The notes beneath the pieces were generated by a model. It made no database searches. It was given only the letters and a program-made list of their open reading frames with translations, and had not been told where the DNA came from. The position numbers and the translations under genes were made by a program. 64,000 nt of DNA. Source: Citrobacter freundii (GTDB lineage: Bacteria; Bacteroidota; Bacteroidia; Chitinophagales; Chitinophagaceae). The stretch lies in contig QFQQ01000035.1 in assembly GCA_003243445.1 (NCBI GenBank), positions 10,744-74,743 of the forward strand, in the 5' to 3' direction. Of this stretch, positions 25,852 through 34,411 are shown piece by piece; positions within the stretch are counted from its first letter, which is position 1; each line of letters begins with the position of its first letter.

Positions 25852-26222
25852 ATGCCTCGCCTGAAAATTCTACTACCCGTTACTGGCTGTTACGTAATTA
25901 CAAACTCTTTATGTTGCTCCCGCCTAATACCAAAAATTAACGAAAAGGTTGGTTCATAAGCTAGCCATTACAAAAGTCAATCACCAATTTGCATACTTAA
26001 AAAAGTCAAATATACCGTGTAAACACGGAGAGAGCCCCGTTTTTTCACCCTATTACGGGAAACCGTCTTGTGTTCTTCCGCGTTTTTTTAGATATTCGAT
26101 TTACCACCATAATTATCTATTAACAATTAAACCCGAACCAACTGACAAGAAATCTTGCCTTATCGCGTAGTACCGTCTAAAATGATTCCACTTTCGCCAA
26201 AACTTATGGCTATTTCTTGTCC
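25852..26222. other. Intergenic stretch with palindrome CCGTGTAAACACGG
   Basis: 371 bp without a gene. CCGTGTAAACACGG (about 26015-26028) is a perfect palindrome, followed by CCCCGTTTTTTC and TTACGGG, which can pair. The word ACCGTGTAAACAC also occurs near 38449 upstream of a lipoprotein gene. It could be an operator or leader hairpin. Confidence 0.5.
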
Positions 26223-26972
26223 ATGGTAACACCAATCATGGAATTTAAAAATGTTTCTGCGATTCATTCAGCCTTACGAAGGAATCGGCTTTTCATTAAA
26301 GCCTTCTACAGCCCAGGATTTTACTCCACAAATAAATCAGTCATTCTTCAGTCAGTGGGAGCCAATACTCTTCGGGCTTTCAAAAACGACTCCGATAGGA
26401 AAATCAAGTATATAAGCACCCCTTCGAGCATTTATCGGACGTGGGCCGACTCCGTTTTCTTTAAGAAATACTATCCCACTTTATTGAAAGTAACAGATCA
26501 AAGTTCCTTTACGCGGTTACACAAGTCCGCAGTATACGATCTAAGTGCATATTGGAAAGGCGAGCAAAAATGCACCCGTACGCTCGACATAGCTTACGCT
26601 TGCAAGCTGGTGGATTTACTTTTCAAATTTATTCCACTTTGCAAAGAATTAGATATCTCACAAAGATCTCGAATTATGAACTTCATTCACTGTCCTCTCG
26701 ACAGCTATACATTGAAAGCTATTAGGCATATTTGGAACAAGGAGCAAAAACCTAACTCGAAGTTTCATATCCCGAGGAATGCAGGAATGGGGCTTGTCGA
26801 AAACAATTATGCCTTTTATATCCGATTACAAGATTTCATCAAAGACACCATGCAAGCAATGAATAGCTCATCCATACAGTTCGATTTGATATCCTATAGA
26901 AAATCAGAGGAAAGTGAAAACTCATTTACCCTAGAGCCGGCCAAGGTCAAAAACAAGGGCGACCTAACCTAA
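26223..26972 (+). CDS. Unknown protein upstream of RloC-like gene
   Basis: 249 residues from ATG 26223 (an in-frame TTG lies 6 bp earlier). Basic and helical, with no signal peptide; notable words are YACKLVDLLFKFIPLC and FIHCPLDSYTLKAIRHIW. I do not recognise a family. It sits 113 bp before the RloC-like start with no clear terminator between, so it may be co-transcribed. Confidence 0.55.
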   Translation: MVTPIMEFKNVSAIHSALRRNRLFIKAFYSPGFYSTNKSVILQSVGANTLRAFKNDSDRKIKYISTPSSIYRTWADSVFFKKYYPTLLKVTDQSSFTRLHKSAVYDLSAYWKGEQKCTRTLDIAYACKLVDLLFKFIPLCKELDISQRSRIMNFIHCPLDSYTLKAIRHIWNKEQKPNSKFHIPRNAGMGLVENNYAFYIRLQDFIKDTMQAMNSSSIQFDLISYRKSEESENSFTLEPAKVKNKGDLT

Positions 26973-27085
26973 ACAAATTTACTATCAACATTACAAATAC
27001 CCCCCAATTTCCTACATTCTTGGAGTCAATACGAATGTCTAAGTTTCATGACCAGCAAGCTAACTCAATGCTCAATGCAACCCAT

Positions 27086-29377
27086 ATGATAAAGAAAATC
27101 AAAAAATTAAAACGCTTTGGAATATTTCAGGACTTTACTGCGTCATCCGACCTGAGTGACTTTATGAAATTCAACCTTTTTTACGGATGGAATGGGTGCG
27201 GAAAAACAACATTATCTCGCTTGTTTGCTAGCCTGCGCGATAAGAAAATTCCATCGGATTTTCCAACTTGCGAATTCGAAATTGTTCTTCAAGATGATTC
27301 CTCTATAAAGTCCACCTCGATCGAAAACTTTACACCCAAAGTCTTTGTTTTTAATCAGCAATTTATTGAAGATAACATTGATTGGAAAAAACAAGGAGCG
27401 AAAAGTATCATCGTCATCTCAGAAGATAAAATAGAAGAACGGAATAGATTCTTCACAATTAGAGATAAAGATCTTCCTAGGAAAATCGCAGATCGGGACT
27501 CGCGTGAGACGCTTGCGAAGGCTTCGGAAAAGGATAAAGAAAACTTCCTAACGGATGTTGCACGAAGTATAAAACAGTCGTTTCAGCTCATAGATACTAG
27601 CGACTCGAGATACCTCAATTATGACAAGGGTAAGCTTCGAACATTTGTAAACGACCATGAAGCTGAAATAAAAGAAGGGAAAGCCACGCTAAGCCTTGAA
27701 TCTCTTGATGAATTAAAGAAAAGAGCTCACCCTGTTGAAAAACCAAAGATAACATTTCAATTTCCTAAAAGAGATGATCAAAAGATAATCGAAGCCCAGG
27801 CCAAAATTAACAGTCTGATTAAACAAGAAATTGTATCCGCAAGTATAAAAAGGTTGCAAGAAAATGGAGACATCAACGTTTGGGTTGAAGCAGGTTTGAA
27901 ACTCCATCAAGAACACAATAGTAAAACCTGCGAATTCTGCGGCCAGAATTTACCGATGAATCTCATATCCAGACTAAAAGAGCATTTCAACATTGAATAT
28001 GATCAACTAATTACAAAACTGAGAAATGCCCGAAACTGGATTACAGAAATACAAGCTGCTTATAGTATGCCGGACACCAGTGACCTATATGAAGAATTTC
28101 ATTTATCATATAAGGCACGATTGACAGAATTGCAACAAAGTCGATCCAACTTCGACAAAACATTAGCAGCTTGGTCTGCCGTAATTGAACACAAATTGGA
28201 GAATCCTTTCAGCACAGAGTTTGAGGAACAAACGGATATTGAGTCTGTTATATCAACCCTTGCGGCAAAAGAAAAAGAAATTTCAGCGATACTATTCGCA
28301 CACAATCAAAAAACGGAGAATTTTCAAACTGAGCTGAAGGAAATAAAGTCTACGCTTGAGAAACACTATATATCGGAATCCTTTACAGAAAAGAAATACT
28401 TCACGTTACTTGAAAAAGTGGCTAAGGATCAACAGGATTTTCTAAATTCAAAAGAAAAGGTAGAAACGCTTCAAAAAGAACTCGACAGTTTATCAGCCAG
28501 CTTGGCAAATGCGGCGAAAGGTGCAGAAAACTTTAATGGAAAACTCCATAGATTTTTAGGTCGCGATGATATTTCATTGAGTTATGACGCTGGTTTAAAA
28601 GGGTATAAAATATTACGCTCTAAACCAGCCTCTCCTGCAGCCAATTTGAGCGAAGGAGAAAAGACTGCAATAGCATTCGTCTATTTCGTAATTAAAGTCG
28701 AAGAACAGGGAAACAAAATTTCCGATTCAGTTATTGTACTGGATGATCCGATCTCAAGCTTTGACTCTAATCATCTCTTTCATTCACTTTCTTTTGTAAA
28801 ATCGCATTTTGAATCTGCCTTGCAGGTTTTCATTTTAACTCACAACTACAACTACTTTAAGATAGTTCGGGATTGGCTTTTAAAGAAAAATAGTCCTGGA
28901 AAAATAAAAACGGCTGTATTTGCCATCGAAGTTAAAAAGGCTGAAGGTAGAAAGTCAATGATTAGCAACGCGCACTCTTCGTTACTTAAGTACGGTTCCG
29001 AATATCACTACATGTTTAAAAAGCTTTATGAATATCGAGATGACCAGACCGTAAATGCAGAAAAAGCGTATCAAGTGGCAAACTTTGCCAGAAAACTATT
29101 AGAAGGCTTTTTCACATTTAAGTATCCGTTAGGTCGAAGCAATTTTTATGAGTTAATGGATACTGGTTGCAAGAATGCAGGAATATCTGATGTTACTTCA
29201 AACGCTGTATACAGATTTATCAATAACTATTCTCATAGTCAAATAATAGAGTTTCAAGAATCGACGATGGAAAATCTATTGGCCGAAAGAGATAATATAA
29301 CTCAGCAAGTATTTGAAATCATATCTAAATGTGATGAAAGGCACTACAACGAAATGATCGAATTATGTAGCAACTAG
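27086..29377 (+). CDS. RloC-like AAA/ABC ATPase, candidate anticodon nuclease
   Basis: 763 residues from ATG 27086 (MIKKIKKLKRFGIFQDF, the usual start of the family); earlier in-frame starts (27020 TTG, 27035 ATG) add a poorly conserved leader. Walker A GWNGCGKTT (34-42), long coiled coil with zinc hook CEFCGQ (Cys282, Cys285), signature LSEGEKTAIAF, Walker B VIVLDDPISSFD, and H-loop LTHNYNYF. The C-terminal ~170 residues fit the PrrC/RloC anticodon-nuclease position, with ANFARKLLEGFF and several Arg, Glu and His, but I cannot assign the catalytic triad. Expected role: cleaves tRNA when DNA damage or phage is sensed. Confidence 0.8.
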   Translation: MIKKIKKLKRFGIFQDFTASSDLSDFMKFNLFYGWNGCGKTTLSRLFASLRDKKIPSDFPTCEFEIVLQDDSSIKSTSIENFTPKVFVFNQQFIEDNIDWKKQGAKSIIVISEDKIEERNRFFTIRDKDLPRKIADRDSRETLAKASEKDKENFLTDVARSIKQSFQLIDTSDSRYLNYDKGKLRTFVNDHEAEIKEGKATLSLESLDELKKRAHPVEKPKITFQFPKRDDQKIIEAQAKINSLIKQEIVSASIKRLQENGDINVWVEAGLKLHQEHNSKTCEFCGQNLPMNLISRLKEHFNIEYDQLITKLRNARNWITEIQAAYSMPDTSDLYEEFHLSYKARLTELQQSRSNFDKTLAAWSAVIEHKLENPFSTEFEEQTDIESVISTLAAKEKEISAILFAHNQKTENFQTELKEIKSTLEKHYISESFTEKKYFTLLEKVAKDQQDFLNSKEKVETLQKELDSLSASLANAAKGAENFNGKLHRFLGRDDISLSYDAGLKGYKILRSKPASPAANLSEGEKTAIAFVYFVIKVEEQGNKISDSVIVLDDPISSFDSNHLFHSLSFVKSHFESALQVFILTHNYNYFKIVRDWLLKKNSPGKIKTAVFAIEVKKAEGRKSMISNAHSSLLKYGSEYHYMFKKLYEYRDDQTVNAEKAYQVANFARKLLEGFFTFKYPLGRSNFYELMDTGCKNAGISDVTSNAVYRFINNYSHSQIIEFQESTMENLLAERDNITQQVFEIISKCDERHYNEMIELCSN

Positions 29378-29488
29378 CGTATCTCATTTAATATTAACTG
29401 AAGTCATGTTGAAAAATAAATTTTACTTGCCTTTAGTTAAAATATCGATTTTATCGCTTGTTATATATAATATAATCATCCTTCGACC

Positions 29489-30988
29489 ATGAAAATTCTA
29501 CTTGACACCAACATAATCATTCACCGTGAAGCATCCAAGCTAACCCGAAAAGACATCGGCGTCCTATTTCTCTGGCTAGATAAGCTCAAGTATGACAAAA
29601 TCATACATCCCGTCACAGTTCAGGAATTAGAAAAACTAAAGAACAGTTCTACTGCCGAAACAATGGCAGCCAAGCTCGCAAGCTATCTCCTGATCCGCAA
29701 CCCGTCACCCTTAGATCCAGCCCTCGATGCACTCAGTAAAAAGATGGACTCAAACGAGAATGACAGAAATGATACACTCATTCTAAACGAGGTAGTCAAT
29801 GAAAGAGTCGATATTTTGATAACAGAAGATAAAAAGATCCACGAAAAGGCCCGGCTACTTGGTTTATCTGACAAAGTTTTCAAGATCGATCAATTCCTGG
29901 AGAAGGTAACTGCCGAAAATCCGGGTTTGGTTGACTATAACGTGCTGGCCGTAAAGAAAGCAGACTTTGCCCACGTACCCTTAACCGATGATTTCTTCGA
30001 CAGCTTTCGAGAAGATTATCCCGGCTTTGATAAATGGTTTATCAAAAAAGCCGACGAAGTCTCCTACATATGCAACGACGACAACGATGAGCTTGCTGCA
30101 TTTTTGTATATAAAAGTCGAAGGACCTGATGAAAACTACGCAGATATCTCTCCCGCCTTCCCAAAAAAGAAGCGGTTAAAGATCGGAACGTTCAAGGTAA
30201 TAGCCAATGGTTTCAGAATTGGTGAACGGTTCCTGAAAATAATATTTGACAACGCCCTTGTAAATAAGGTGGATGAGATCTACGTAACGATATTCGATAA
30301 ACGTCCGGAACAAACCAGGCTGATTGATTTGCTACTCGCTTGGGGTTTCAAGCTACATGGCAAAAAGACCAGTGCCGGTGGAGAGGAGAATGTATATGTA
30401 AAGGACTTTAACCGTCAGCAACCTGTAAATCTTGCAGAGCCCCGACTTAGCTTTCCATTCGTCTCGGAAGAAAGTAAAGTCTTTCTTGTCCCGATATACC
30501 CGGAGTATCACACAGAGCTTTTCCCGGATTCAATTCTTCGGAATGAATCGCCATTGGGTTTTATCGAAAATAAACCTCATCGGAATGCACTGAGCAAGGT
30601 TTATATCTCCCGTTCCATTGAAAGAAATCTTTCACCGGGAGATCTCATTGTCTTTTATCGAACCGGGGGATATTACAAAAGCGTTGCTTCCACTTACGGA
30701 ATAGTCGAATCAGTCATAGATAACATTCCTGACGAAGAAACATTCATCCGTCTTTGTAAAAAGCGCAGTGTTTTTACAGACGAGAAGTTAAAAGAGCATT
30801 GGGATCACGATAAACGCTACCGTCCATTTATAGTGAATTTCATTTATGCTCATTCTTTCCGAAAGAGGCCTAATATGGAATGGCTCATTAATAATGGGGT
30901 ACTTTCAGGCATTGAAGGTGCTCCGAGAGGGTTTATGGAAATTAGTCGGGAAAACTTCACTAAAATTGCAAAATATTCTTTTCAATGA
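29489..30988 (+). CDS. PIN-GNAT-PUA/ASCH-like three-domain protein
   Basis: 499 residues. Residues 1-140 are a PIN nuclease domain (KILLDTNIIIHRE with Asp6; NDRNDTLILNEV; DILITEDKKI). Residues ~160-310 look like a GNAT acetyltransferase fold (VDEIYVTIFDKRPEQTRLIDLLLAWGFKLHGKK). Residues ~325-440 resemble a PUA/EVE/ASCH-type domain (SKVYISRSIERNLSPGDLIVFYRTGG). The stop overlaps the next gene in ATGA. The combination implies an RNA-directed enzyme or toxin; the actual substrate is unknown. Confidence 0.75.
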   Translation: MKILLDTNIIIHREASKLTRKDIGVLFLWLDKLKYDKIIHPVTVQELEKLKNSSTAETMAAKLASYLLIRNPSPLDPALDALSKKMDSNENDRNDTLILNEVVNERVDILITEDKKIHEKARLLGLSDKVFKIDQFLEKVTAENPGLVDYNVLAVKKADFAHVPLTDDFFDSFREDYPGFDKWFIKKADEVSYICNDDNDELAAFLYIKVEGPDENYADISPAFPKKKRLKIGTFKVIANGFRIGERFLKIIFDNALVNKVDEIYVTIFDKRPEQTRLIDLLLAWGFKLHGKKTSAGGEENVYVKDFNRQQPVNLAEPRLSFPFVSEESKVFLVPIYPEYHTELFPDSILRNESPLGFIENKPHRNALSKVYISRSIERNLSPGDLIVFYRTGGYYKSVASTYGIVESVIDNIPDEETFIRLCKKRSVFTDEKLKEHWDHDKRYRPFIVNFIYAHSFRKRPNMEWLINNGVLSGIEGAPRGFMEISRENFTKIAKYSFQ

Positions 30989-31371
30989 TGAAAGTCGTAC
31001 TATCTATAAAACCAGAGTTTGCGAATAAAATATTTGATGGAACGAAAAAGTTTGAGTTTCGTCGGGCCATCTTCAAGAATCCGGAAGTGAAAACTGTTAT
31101 CGTATATGCATCTTCACCTGTCAAAAAGGTAATTGGAGAGTTTGAGATCGATTCTATTATCAATGAAGAGCTGGAAAGCCTGTGGAAAAAGACAAGCAGC
31201 TTCTCCGGTATTTCTAAAGATTACTTCGATAAATACTTTTGGGATAAGACAGCCGGATACGCTATAAAAATCAAAAATGTCAAGAAGTATAGGAAGCCAA
31301 AATCTTTGAAAGAAGATTTTGAGTTAGCTCCGCCGCAGTCATTTGCTTATTACGGTATTCCATCTGCGTAA
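30985..31371 (+). CDS. ASCH-domain (PUA-like) protein
   Basis: 128 residues. The ASCH motif GxKxxExR is intact in DGTKKFEFRR (Gly19, Lys21, Glu24, Arg26). It overlaps the stop of the PIN-GNAT gene by 4 nt, so the two proteins are made together and probably work together. ASCH proteins bind RNA or modified nucleosides; it may be a specificity or antidote subunit (inference). Confidence 0.82.
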   Translation: MMKVVLSIKPEFANKIFDGTKKFEFRRAIFKNPEVKTVIVYASSPVKKVIGEFEIDSIINEELESLWKKTSSFSGISKDYFDKYFWDKTAGYAIKIKNVKKYRKPKSLKEDFELAPPQSFAYYGIPSA

Positions 31372-31399
31372 GTCATCTTACTCATAAACTCAGTTATAT

Positions 31400-31447
31400 A
31401 AAAGCATTGCTTCTAGAATCAATTGTGATTTAGACGCAATGCTTTTT
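31400..31447. terminator. Bidirectional terminator between convergent genes
   Basis: AAAAGCATTGC (31400-31410) pairs with GCAATGCTTTT (31436-31446), giving a T run in either direction. It serves the ASCH gene (plus) and the small gene at 31459 (minus). Confidence 0.8.
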
Positions 31448-31458
31448 ACTTTTCACTG

Positions 31459-31656
31459 TTAGTCAGATTCACCCGTTTGCATTGCTCGAGCTTTGATTGA
31501 AAGCTCCTCAATCTTCCGTTTCTCCTCTGGCGTTCTCTTCCCTGCATGCTCTTTTACAGCAGCTTTAACCGCCGCTATTTTTTCAGGACTCCATTCCCTC
31601 CATTCTGACTGCCCAATCCGAATGTCAACAAAATCATCTTCCTTTTTTTCTTGCAT
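31459..31656 (-). CDS. Tiny EWSxEK-family protein A
   Basis: 65 residues from ATG 31656 (MQEKKEDDF); the further in-frame ATG at 31683 is less likely. It carries DIRIGQSEWREWSPEKIAAV, nearly the same as residues 12-31 of the HTH protein at 23450, then RTPEEKRKIEE shared with the neighbour at 31680. Charged and helical. Function unknown. A terminator follows. Confidence 0.6.
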   Translation of the reverse strand: MQEKKEDDFVDIRIGQSEWREWSPEKIAAVKAAVKEHAGKRTPEEKRKIEELSIKARAMQTGESD

Positions 31657-31679
31657 AAAACAGTTTTTAAAATAAATAA

Positions 31680-31877
31680 TCAAGACTTGTCACCCTTCTC
31701 TTCCATCCTACACCTTTCCGCTGCTTCCTCAATCTTCTTTCTTTGCTCCGGAGTCCTCTTCCTATCAATCTCCTTTACAAACTTCTTTATCATCTCCAAC
31801 TTTTCCGAACTCCATTTCTCTCCATCGGGGAGTCCAATTGCCACCTCAAAAAGCTCCTCCTTCTTTTCTTCCATCAT
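31680..31877 (-). CDS. Tiny EWSxEK-family protein B
   Basis: 65 residues from ATG 31877 (MMEEKKEELFEV). A diverged tandem paralogue of the protein at 31459: same order of acidic start, IG...EKWSSEKLEMIKKFVK and RTPEQRKKIEE. The 23-bp gap suggests a two-gene transcript. Function unknown; conservation of the motif at two loci argues it is real. Confidence 0.6.
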   Translation of the reverse strand: MMEEKKEELFEVAIGLPDGEKWSSEKLEMIKKFVKEIDRKRTPEQRKKIEEAAERCRMEEKGDKS

Positions 31878-32498
31878 AAAAACATTTTTACTAGTTCTCA
31901 AAAATCACCTTTCTATAAACATACCGTCCATTCCAAACACAAATTCCACAACCTCAAACAACTCAACTTCAATCCGCACTTCCTTCAACCTCTCAAACAA
32001 ACTTACTATCCACCTCATCCAAAACAATGAGGGAAACACCGCGGAGCACCCGTATTTTCATTTTACTCCGCAAAAAAATTTTAACTGTACCAATTCCCTA
32101 CCATCCCCCCAGTAAAACGCACGCTAAGTGTACCAAAACTGTACTAACGCCCCACCAATCCCCTACACTCCATACACCCTCTCTACCTATTCTCTACGAT
32201 CTCCCTTCACCCTCAAAGCATTCATCCAGCAACACCACTCCGCCAATTACGTCAAATCACGCCAAATGCGTCAAATCACGACAATTCATGCCAATTGATG
32301 CCAAATACGACACCTCCTTTCCTCCTTCCTCCCATCCATCCTACCTTGCATTCCATGAAAAAAAACATCGCCCATTCAACCCCCAAAACTGAAATCCATC
32401 TCCCTGATGCACCTGTCCTCCTGCACACCAGCCGGCCGGCTTGTCAAACTATTACTGATCCGCAACCACCTCACCCGATCAATTCCCCTCTCTGCAGG

Positions 32499-32551
32499 TG
32501 GCCAATAGCGGCCAAAACCGGCCAAAAGAGGCCAAAACGGCCATTTCATTT
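32499..32551. repeat. Phased GGCCAAAA repeat cluster 1
   Basis: Five GGCCAAAA-like units in a row, at spacings of about 9-10 bp (GGCCAATAGC, GGCCAAAACC, GGCCAAAAGA, GGCCAAAAC, GGCCATTTC), ending in TTTGG. Confidence 0.75.
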
Positions 32552-32722
32552 GGACACCGCCCCTTTCCGATATTACCATTGCATCCAGCATCAACGCAAC
32601 AACCAACAGTTTGCGAATGCGATCAACAACATAAACCATGACAGCATACAACCTTCAAATACCGAAATCTCCCATCCCGCGCGAACCGCCGTAAGCATCC
32701 GCCCCATTGTCCATCATCAAAA

Positions 32723-32767
32723 CGGCCAAAATGGCCAATATGGCCAAAACGGCCATCTCGTTTGGCA
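32723..32767. repeat. Phased GGCCAAAA repeat cluster 2
   Basis: Four units at a 9-bp step (GGCCAAAAT, GGCCAATAT, GGCCAAAAC, GGCCATCTC), ending CGTTTGG. The last 24 bp match the end of cluster 1 in all but two positions. It lies about 90 bp before the gene at 32853. Confidence 0.75.
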
Positions 32768-32852
32768 TCTCCCTAACCCGTATCCTAATTTCATAACCCA
32801 CTTGCAAACCGGACCAACTCCGGAATGCTTCGATCTTAAAAAGTAAAAAATT

Positions 32853-33635
32853 ATGTCTACAAAAAAATCTCAACAGCGCTCCACCAAAAAGGCAGGATCG
32901 CGTAACAACAAAAAGGCTGGAACTAAACGGGGGAGCTTGCCCCGGGCCAGACCCGGGGTCTCAAGCTACGATTTCAAAAACGCTCCCGAATTCGCCCGCT
33001 CCCGCGAGAACTGCAACGAGTTCGGTCTCGCCTCCAAAACCGGCAAACTTCTCCGCACAGCCCTCGGCCCGCGCGTAAAAGACCTTTGCGACACCATGTG
33101 TCACAATCGCCTTCGGAAAACCATGCATGATGTCATCAAGTCCGACCCCATCCACAAACGAGGCTCACGCGTATTCAACGCTGGCAATGCAGACCTGCTC
33201 CTCAACTTCCAGTTCAACGCATTCTGCGATTTCGCGACTATCCTGGATACTTCCCTGTACGCCACTTCCCTCGATCCGCACTCCGGCATTGCCGATATCA
33301 CGATCGCATCCTTCATTCCCGACCGTGATCTGCGTTTCCCGGAAGCAGCCACCCATTTCCGTTTCATCGCAACGGCCCTCGCCTTAGACTTCGACAAACA
33401 AAACCCGCGGCAAAAGCCTGGCAAAGACACCAGCAACAGCGGCCCTCTTCCTATCGATAAACTTCCCACAGCGGTTATCAATCTAACACATCAGCTTCCA
33501 CCAGATACCGGCCGCACCTGGCTGCTGATCCTCGGAATACAATTTGAAATGATCGTAAATGGAGTGAGCTATGAGATGAAGAATAAGAAGATGAATGGGA
33601 TGGAGATTATTGAAGTGAAGAGTGTGAACGTATGA
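32853..33635 (+). CDS. Basic-headed protein of unknown function with embedded palindrome
   Basis: 260 residues. Residues 1-30 are Lys/Arg/Ser/Thr-rich and likely disordered. Residues ~28-38 (SLPRARPGVSS) are encoded by a perfect palindrome at 32934-32967, an in-frame insertion. The rest begins FKNAPEFARSRENCNEFGLASKTGKLLRTAL and ends in a beta-rich region (MNGMEIIEVKSVNV). I have seen similar RENxxEF proteins in this group but know no function. A decayed copy lies at 44001-44230. Confidence 0.65.
   Translation: MSTKKSQQRSTKKAGSRNNKKAGTKRGSLPRARPGVSSYDFKNAPEFARSRENCNEFGLASKTGKLLRTALGPRVKDLCDTMCHNRLRKTMHDVIKSDPIHKRGSRVFNAGNADLLLNFQFNAFCDFATILDTSLYATSLDPHSGIADITIASFIPDRDLRFPEAATHFRFIATALALDFDKQNPRQKPGKDTSNSGPLPIDKLPTAVINLTHQLPPDTGRTWLLILGIQFEMIVNGVSYEMKNKKMNGMEIIEVKSVNV
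32934..32967. repeat. Palindrome inserted inside a coding sequence
   Basis: AGCTTG+CCCCGGG, loop CCAGA, CCCGGGG, TCT, CAAGCT. Arms pair 13 of 13 with a 3-nt bulge. AGACCCGGGG/CCCCGGGTCT words also occur inside the large palindrome at 49448-49818. Confidence 0.7.
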
Positions 33636-33742
33636 CCAATTTGGAATGGATGATCTGGAAAAAGCTGGTACAAAAGTATCGAGATAATCATGCGTGAAGG
33701 CCTTTGAATTTCAAGAGACCCGACTTGGATCATTGTCTCCTG

Positions 33743-34162
33743 TTATCCGCAAAACTCCCCTTCACTGATCTCTTCGAGATAATTTTCTTCTGCATCAAAA
33801 ACAAAGGAAAGATAAAGACCACCGAAAGACGGGAGCTTACCACCCGGATCATCATTCAATATAAAATATACATATTCCACATGATCTCTTCTGGGATTGC
33901 CATAGGTCGATTTACGAATAATATTCGGACGGCCAAGATATTTCATCAATTGATCCGTTGAGATACTGTCCGGTTTTGATTTACTCAAAGCTTCGAAATG
34001 TTTAAACCGATATCCAAGAAGCCCGAGAGAATCAGATTTCCACTGCTCATTCAATTGCTGTAAAACATGACTGGTTTTTGCGGAATGCCCATATGTCTTA
34101 ACCTGAGCATTTAATAACTGGAATGATAGCAGACATAGAACAGGCAATAATAGGATTCGCAT
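33743..34162 (-). CDS. Exported protein, unknown function
   Basis: 139 residues with a signal peptide (LLLPVLCLLSFQLLNAQ). The mature part has LMKYLGRPNIIRKSTYGNPRRDHVEYVYFIL, ending in an acidic YLEEISEGEF. The shape is like small SmpA/BamE-type two-layer proteins (LG-P-x-G pattern), but this is only suggestive. Monocistronic. Confidence 0.65.
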   Translation of the reverse strand: MRILLLPVLCLLSFQLLNAQVKTYGHSAKTSHVLQQLNEQWKSDSLGLLGYRFKHFEALSKSKPDSISTDQLMKYLGRPNIIRKSTYGNPRRDHVEYVYFILNDDPGGKLPSFGGLYLSFVFDAEENYLEEISEGEFCG

Positions 34163-34289
34163 AATGCTTTAACGATTTCGATAAACATTAATTGTCAGTT
34201 AGCTCTAATACGCTTAAAAGGATATTTGTATTGATCTCCAGGCTCCGTCCGCCGTGCTCCTACGTTGAGCTCAGGCGCAAGGAGGATCA

Positions 34290-34407
34290 CAGCCCACTAT
34301 CAGAAGCTAATCAGCGAAATCTGCGCTCTCAATATACCAGTATGATCTGCGCCTCAAATCAATTACAAAACAAAGAATGATAGAATCTGCGGAATCAGCG
34401 GGAACCA
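34290..34407. repeat. Partial ATCTGCG-type palindrome (copy 3)
   Basis: The right part has AATCAGCGAAATCTGCGCTC, ATGATCTGCGCC and AATCTGCGGAATCAGCGGGAACC, the right-arm words of the family, ending 4 bp before the permease stop. A matching left arm is not found; it looks decayed. Confidence 0.6.
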
Positions 34408-34411
34408 CCCC

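Larger units (their letters stand above)
31905..32852. other. Long G-poor intergenic region with CAAAT words
   Basis: About 950 bp with a strong strand bias: the plus strand is C- and A-rich and G-poor. Frames on either strand are low-complexity and not convincing. A minus-strand 37-codon frame (31905-32018, starting MRWIVSLFERLKEV) just before the tiny gene at 31877 cannot be excluded. GTCAAATCACGCCAAATGCG and similar CAAAT/CCAAT words recur at 32250-32310. Confidence 0.55.

Noticed and set aside
32499..32767. GGCCAAAA repeats considered as a CRISPR array
   Set aside because: Units are 9-10 bp without spacers, and no cas gene is present.
31493..32846. Several long frames on both strands in the G-poor region
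   Set aside because: Proline/serine/histidine-rich translations are explained by strand bias; no start signal or domain.
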